A DNA stretch of 64,000 bases from Eonycteris spelaea (Eukaryota > Chordata > Mammalia > Chiroptera > Pteropodidae). A model generated the notes under the pieces. The model was not told the origin of the DNA and did no database searches. It saw nothing but the letters and a program-made list of their open reading frames with translations. Every line of letters begins with the position of its first letter. Position 1 is the first letter of the stretch. The stretch is from NCBI GenBank assembly GCA_003508835.1, contig PUFA01000284.1, positions 576,501-640,500 on the forward strand. The letters run 5' to 3'. A program made the translations under genes and the position numbers. Positions 58,651 through 64,000 of this stretch are shown here, piece by piece.

Positions 58651-60614
58651 TATAGCACCTCTTTTGTCTCTTCACTCTAGTCCCCCCAGGCCCCAATAAC
58701 ATTGACAACTCTGATGCTAATTTCCCCTACATTAAAAACTAAAATCTGGATAAAGGCCATGTTATTAGACCCTACTTATTAGACCCTCACTTGAGCCTTC
58801 TATTCCCCACCTAAAAGACAACCGAATCTTGTTGGTCAAAGAAGCTGAGTTCATTAAATTTACTGTATGGTGGGAAAACACTACGTTAGTCGAGTCCTAA
58901 TAACATCCCAAAAGAGAAAAGAAATTGAAGGGTTTTTGCAAAATTTGGGGTTTGTGCTCAAATGGTTAAAGTGGTCTTGCAAGAGGCCACAAGTTAGGAC
59001 TGGGAAAAGTTTATGACATAGTAGTTTTGTATCGTTGAACACAATGAGGCAAGGGTCTTGAGGCAAGTCTTGATTAGCTGATTTTTATCCTGATAAATAC
59101 ATTCTTAGTCCAGTTGAGAAAACTATTGTCTTATTTTGGGGATAGTTATTTTCCTAGATAAGCTCAATGTTTGCCTAGATAAATTGGTTTACAAGAATAT
59201 CCTAAAGCAAAGAGTGAAGTTACACATTGTTTTGCAGTCTGATCTTCCTGGGCAAGAATTCTTAAGAGCAAACGGTTAAGGTATGTTTACCCATTTGGTC
59301 TCAGTTTTCACAGAGTTTACCAAAAGGAGAAAAGATTCTGCTTAAATAATTTTCCCAGGACAAAATCACCCCTTGTGAGGAATAAAAATTATAGCATCAA
59401 ATTTAACCTATTATTTTGTTCTTGACCATAAGGCAAGTGGTTTCCACTACTTTGTAATTTGATCTAACAATGCAAGTCAGTTCTCTAGAAATAAAAAGAC
59501 TTGATATAATTCTTCTCTATAGCTCAAGAATCAGCTTTTAGTTATTTTGCAGACTAACATCTCCCCTGTGGACAAAAACCTTTCCAAGGTGTAGTTCTCA
59601 GGAGAGTTTTTTATGTCCATCTCATCTCCCTGGTTACCTGCACTCTACAGCTTTAATTCAAGACTCCTCCTCAACAAACCTGGCTTTCCTCCATTCTTCT
59701 TTTGATTCAATTTCTTTGAAAGCTGGTGTGAATCAATTCTCTAACCATACCTTTCCCTGGAGCCATTTCTCTTAGTCTTTCTCTTTTCTTTTCCTCAATT
59801 GGTAGAGATATTTGTCCCCTCCCCTAAACTCAACAGCCACATTTCCAAAAGTATTTCATCCTTTTGGCTTTCATAACGGAAATGTTAAATTTTCCACAGA
59901 GGATGTGCCCTGGAGGGGAGTTTTTCCCACACCCTAGAATGGATGTCAGTTAATATTTAGACACAATTAATTAACCGTAAACCCTAAGGCAAATTTTGCT
60001 GTTAGGGAAATCAGACCATATCCTGGATTAAATGAAGGGCTGCTTCCCTGACCAAGTCAACAGATGTTCAATTATCAGCAAAGACTGACATCACATGTTT
60101 GGTGGATGGGGACATAGATTAATTAAGAATATTTAAAATATATGGCCAAAACAGAATTAGACTTTCTTAAGCTAAGTTGCCAACGTTTTCTTTTCTCCTG
60201 AATTTTTCTCCATATAGTGTCTTCCTTCTACCACATCCCAGATTTTAGTTCATGATACTATAAAAAGTTTCAAGATTTCTAAAAAGCTCTTTGAGTCACA
60301 GTGAGATCTTCTCAGACCTTCCCTACATAATTTAACCTACAGTGATTTGCAGTTTTTTATCCCACCCGATTCACTGAGAATTTGTCAACGATAGTCACAT
60401 TTATGTTTTTACCTCAATAAACATAGGAGACTGAATATGGTTGAAACCAGGGCTCAAAGGTTTTATCCTTACATTGTAAATATCACGAAAATATGCACGA
60501 GATAAAACATACTTTTTTACAAAGTAGTAAATAGTGGAATTTATTCAATCCAAAACTGTTTGTTACTTTTTTGTTTTGGAATAAATCCCTGCAATGAGTT
60601 TATCTCCTACTAAA
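58651..60614. other. Sequence with no named repeat
   Basis: A long stretch of moderate composition. The part at about 58880-59360 has an LTR- or provirus-like texture (short words such as 'ggcaagaattcttaagagca'), but I cannot assign it. Pyrimidine-rich sequence occupies about 59600-59830. No convincing open frame. Confidence 0.35.
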
Positions 60615-60710
60615 TGTATTTAATAAATACTTAGCAAATGCCTATTGTGTTCTAGCTCCTCTGTAGGATCAAAAAATAAATTCAAAAGGAATCCATTGGT
60701 AAAGAAATAA
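60615..60710 (-). mobile_element. L2 tail fragment, antisense
   Basis: 'tatttaataaatacttagca', 'aatgcctattgtgttctagc' and 'ctctgtaggatcaaaaaata' follow the reversed L2 tail (atatttattgagcacctactatgtgccaggcac). Confidence 0.58.
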
Positions 60711-61284
60711 ACAGAGTATGTTGCGAAGGGAACACTTGTTCCCCCAGCAGATGTGAAGGAACCTCATATCTGGCCTCTTATTTTACTCATGTCCTGCTTA
60801 AAAGAATAAACTGGGTGTGCACAGCCACGCACTTTGTTGCTCCTATATTTTGAGACCCAGCTTCTCTCCCTTATAAATTTTAGGGCTTGCTCAAAGTTCA
60901 TGTTCCACACCTAGCAGGGTTTGCCTATGGTGCTGTGTGCCTTTTCCAGGGTGCCTTTTACTGTGTAAGTTACTGTGTAAGAACTCAAGAATACAGGAGT
61001 TCAGCTTTAGAAACCCCAGTGGGTCTACTGTCCATTTTGAGCTTTATCAAGATAAATATGACATCTCATATCCCATTCTCCTTATTTTTTTTTTCTCAAT
61101 TGGTTCATAACTCAGGTGAGAAGAAGGGTACTATCTAATCAAGCAATATTCCAACTTCAACAAAGTAGAGAAATAACTATGAGAAAAGTTTAGAATTCAA
61201 AGCATTTCAAAAATATATAGAAAGGAAAACAAGTATTTCTAATAGGGGCACAAGTAGTTGCAGCAAGAGCAAAATAATAAAGAT
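60711..61284. other. Unassigned, faintly LTR-like; contains a 12-bp tandem duplication
   Basis: Features reminiscent of an LTR (aataaactggg near 60806, ccttataaat near 60869) without clear ends. The word ttactgtgtaag is repeated exactly in tandem at 60958-60981. The 83-codon frame at 60887-61138 has no recognised domain. Confidence 0.3.
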
Positions 61285-61370
61285 ATTTGTAGATTGTAAA
61301 CTCAAAGACAACAAAGGTCTTGTCTGTTTAGGCTAATTTCTTTTCCCAAGGATATAGCTATAGAGTTTGA
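61285..61370 (+). mobile_element. Possible L2 tail fragment
   Basis: 'gtagattgtaaactcaaaga' and 'caacaaaggtcttgtctgtt' resemble the L2 phrase tagaatgtaagctcc...gggaccttgtctgtt. Short and diverged. Confidence 0.45.
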
Positions 61371-61604
61371 ATTAAAGGAAAGGTAGAAATTTCAATGAGC
61401 AGGATTAAGAACAGAGGATAGAGAGGAAGAGAGAAGTGAAAATCTTTAAGCAGAGCAGGAAAAACTTTTAAGTGTGCTAGGATAAGAAATATATATTTCT
61501 CCTAAGAATTAAATAGAGCAAAAATGTTCACATCATCAAAATTGGCTATCTAAAATAAAATAATAAAGTATATTTAATGTAGAAAATGTAGTTGCCTGTT
61601 ATAC

Positions 61605-61605
<1 letters not shown>

Positions 61606-61654
<49 letters not shown>
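61606..61654. repeat. (GTT)16 microsatellite
   Basis: An uninterrupted GTT trinucleotide array, likely length-variable. Confidence 0.96.
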
Positions 61655-62219
61655 TCAGTAACCTGGGACATCTCTATTAATTACATATTTAAGTGAAACA
61701 ATTGCTATCAGGGAAAATCCTACATATGTGTTATATAATAAGAAGCAAGTCAGGAATTCATTTTTTTAATATAGTTTGATATATTCTGAATGTGGTAGAA
61801 ATCCCTAAACAGCATTTCTGACAATTCATTGTTTTAGTAAACTATAAACTTCCAGTCTATAGTATTTATACTTATATAACCATTAAGAGATACCAGGTTG
61901 ATGTCAAACTTGGTAATGGGGTTTATTAAAGAAGATACTGGAAAATAGTAAATTAACATTTTCTATGGGTGCATTTTTTTATCTGTCTTTAGTTCAAAAT
62001 GAGGTGGCCACCTCTCCTACACCAATTTTATCTAATTTTACAGTCAGCAAACTACTTGGCCAAGCAACTTCTGCCTGCTGAGAGTCCAAACAACTTAGGG
62101 TGCAGTGTGACAGTCCATGAAGTAACAAGCCCTGTGTTTGTTCTGCAGTATTGTAAGCAGCAAGTCTCTGAAACCATGATCAACGAAACTTTATTTGTTT
62201 GTTGCCCTTCAAAAAAAAA
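61655..62219. other. Unrecognised AT-rich sequence
   Basis: No named repeat between the two GTT arrays. The 87-codon frame at 61999-62262 runs into the second array and ends in Lys/Leu low complexity; not called as a gene. Confidence 0.4.
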
Positions 62220-62247
62220 GTTGTTGTTGTTGTTGTTGTTGTTTTTT
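62220..62247. repeat. (GTT)n tract preceded by A9
   Basis: Eight GTT units directly after an A9 run, ending in T6. Confidence 0.93.
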
Positions 62248-63489
62248 AAGAATAAGAAATGAACTTTCTGAAGAACAAAGAAACCAGAGGTCCCAGATAT
62301 ATTTTAAGCCTAAGGAAAGTTAGAAGCTAGAAGAAAATATGAGTGGCAGGACACATACAGTCAACCTTTAAAGGTTTGATTTCTGTTTTAAGTTCTGCAA
62401 ACGCCCCTGGCTTTTCCCCACATAAAATAAAAAAGCCTGACTTATGTTCAAATGTGGCCTTCGCCCTTCACCCTAACACCAAACATCATAAGAAAAAAAA
62501 TTAGCGGTGGGAAGGTGACATGTCTATAAAGATATGAATATCCATTCTACTGTACCAGCTGAATCAAAGACGAAGCTCTGAGATTTGAGTTTGGTCGAAA
62601 ATCATGATGTAGTGGGTTGATTCTTAAGCATGGGGGTCAGACTCAGACAACAATCTTCTGCAGAACTGACACAGAAGCGGCCACCCTATCTCCTCTTCAT
62701 GCCATCCTTCATGAAGTGCCTACAAAGACCTTACATTTGACCCTGGATATGAGTCCCCATAAGGCAAAATTACTTTGTTGTGTGATATTTGTTTCATCTG
62801 AAGTTGTGGTCCTGAGATCAGTAATATTCTGGCTATGTCCACCCTAGAGTTACTGAGTAATGAAGAATGGAAGACATCACCAGGCAAATTAGAAGGGGAG
62901 AAAAACGTTCATGAGCAAAATCTACTTTAATCTAAAATATTTAGATAATAAAGAAAAAAATGACCTTATTAGTAGCAGAAAAGTATCATAATTGATTCAA
63001 TTTTCTATTTCACTTTGGAATGGGCTAAGTTTTATTCTCTGCTCAAGTACAGTTTAGTTCATCACTATTAAAGGAAGACCATTAAGAGGGTAGTTTGAAT
63101 TGATTTCTGCCATTTTCAATAATATTTTTGCTAGTGGTCATTGTAGTGAGAACAATTTAAGAAAGCAGCAATTAGTGTGGATTCTCATTTTCCATTCAAA
63201 ATTCTAATATAAATGATTTTGAAATCTATTAAAACGGTAAAACCCATACATGAGTTTTATATTTAATATAGTCCCATGAGTTTATATATTTAATAAATAC
63301 AGTTATTTTTGAATTGGTGAGAAATAGACAATACCAATAGAAAAATGGTAAAAGTCTAAAAAGCAATGTGCAAGTTAAGTAATACAAATGGCAGGTACAG
63401 CAGCACATTTATCAAACCAGCAATGATGAAAAATAAAGGGCAAAGAAGGAAAAAAGATAATACCAAGGTTTCTTGGACTTCCACACACA
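62248..63489. other. Unrecognised sequence
   Basis: The stretch at about 62560-62850 is somewhat GC-richer and holds a 76-codon frame (62617-62847) with no recognised domain. The remainder is AT-rich. Confidence 0.4.
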
Positions 63490-63960
63490 ACCATTAGAGT
63501 GAAAATACCTGTGACCTTTCAAGAGGGCAATTCAGTAAGCAATTCTAAAGTTCTTTGTCCCTGCAATAGCACTTCCGAGGTTTATTCCAAATAGAATATT
63601 AAGAACGGGTGCAAAAATTTAGCTTCATGGGTATTTTCTTATTCCTTTACATTATTGCAAGATTTGAAAACAAATATTATACATAAAAATAAGAATTGGT
63701 TGGTAACATGTTAAAACCATGCAAAAGAATACTATGCAACAATGAAAAATGATATACCTATATTTTATGTAAAAAAATGTATTTCTATAGAAAGAAAATA
63801 TCACACAACATAGTGGGGGGGAAATAAAGTCATTTTAAAAAAGAGTGTTTAAAAATAATCTTCATTTTTAAAAGGGTATATATTATTAAAATGTTAACAC
63901 AACCTACTTTGAGTTGTAGAATTTCTATTTTTAGTTTCTGACAAGTAAAATACATGTAAT
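63490..63960 (+). mobile_element. Old LINE-1 3' region (L1ME-like)
   Basis: 'gagggcaattcagtaagcaa', 'caatagcacttccgaggttt', 'attccaaatagaatattaag', 'cctttacattattgcaagat' and 'gcaaaagaatactatgcaac' follow the sense L1 order (ggcaatttggc, agcaattccacttctagg, catcattgtttgtaatagc, ggaatactatgcagc). May continue beyond the window edge. Confidence 0.85.
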
Positions 63961-64000
63961 ATATTTTTAAAAAATTTATATTGTACAGTTCAAAAGGAAA

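Noticed and set aside
60711..61140. A complete LTR
   Set aside because: TATA-like and polyadenylation-like words occur, but no TG...CA ends, no flanking duplication and no family match, so it was kept only as unassigned sequence.
1..64000. CRISPR array, operon, integron or other prokaryotic system
   Set aside because: The sequence is plainly mammalian, with L1, L2, MIR, hAT and LTR elements throughout and no prokaryotic gene density. The regular repeats seen are microsatellites.

Overview
The window is mammalian nuclear DNA, AT-rich and CpG-poor, with no supportable host protein-coding gene, tRNA, rRNA or CpG island. The longest open frame is 126 codons, and the open frames look like chance, simple-sequence runs or decayed LINE-1. 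It reads as a gene desert or the interior of a very large intron. The repeats are eutherian: L1, L2, MIR, MER20/MER5 (hAT), Tigger-like elements, MLT1/MLT2 and other LTRs. The L1 3' ends around 18.1-18.75 kb and 42.2-42.4 kb resemble those of laurasiatherians (bats, perissodactyls). There is no Alu, B1/B2, carnivore, ruminant or recognisable lineage-specific tRNA SINE. A bat is a reasonable but unproven guess.

Layout. 0-10 kb: a compound TGTA/TGCA microsatellite, an antisense L1 3' end, a MIR carrying a (GT)n tract, weak L2, an MLT2-type LTR, two old unnamed repeats, an L2 tail and a (CA)n tract. 10-20 kb: MER20, L1, MER5A, MIR, a repeat-poor block at about 14.8-16.6 kb that looks like a candidate conserved non-coding region, and an LTR-like element split by a short antisense L1 with a clear target-site duplication. 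20-32 kb: a (TG)n/(CA)n inverted structure, two sense L1 3' ends, a nearly 1 kb L2 3' end, a possible LTR, and two consecutive antisense copies of one old L1 3' UTR. 32-48 kb: MER5, L1, MIR, an MLT1 LTR, a 2.5 kb 5'-truncated L1 with a dead reverse transcriptase, MER5A, L2, and another antisense L1. 48-64 kb: L2, a 75-nt pure pyrimidine tract, a local ancient duplication next to a Tigger-like transposon, MIR, L2, L1, a solo LTR with an internal duplication in U3, a second Tigger-class deletion derivative with TA flanks, (GTT)n tracts and a terminal L1.

No genes act together here. Any function would be regulatory: several repeat-free stretches rich in homeodomain, octamer and E-box-like words are flagged as enhancer candidates, by inference only. 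I found no previously undescribed biological system. Family names come from remembered consensus motifs, not a database search; boundaries are approximate, usually within 10-50 bases.
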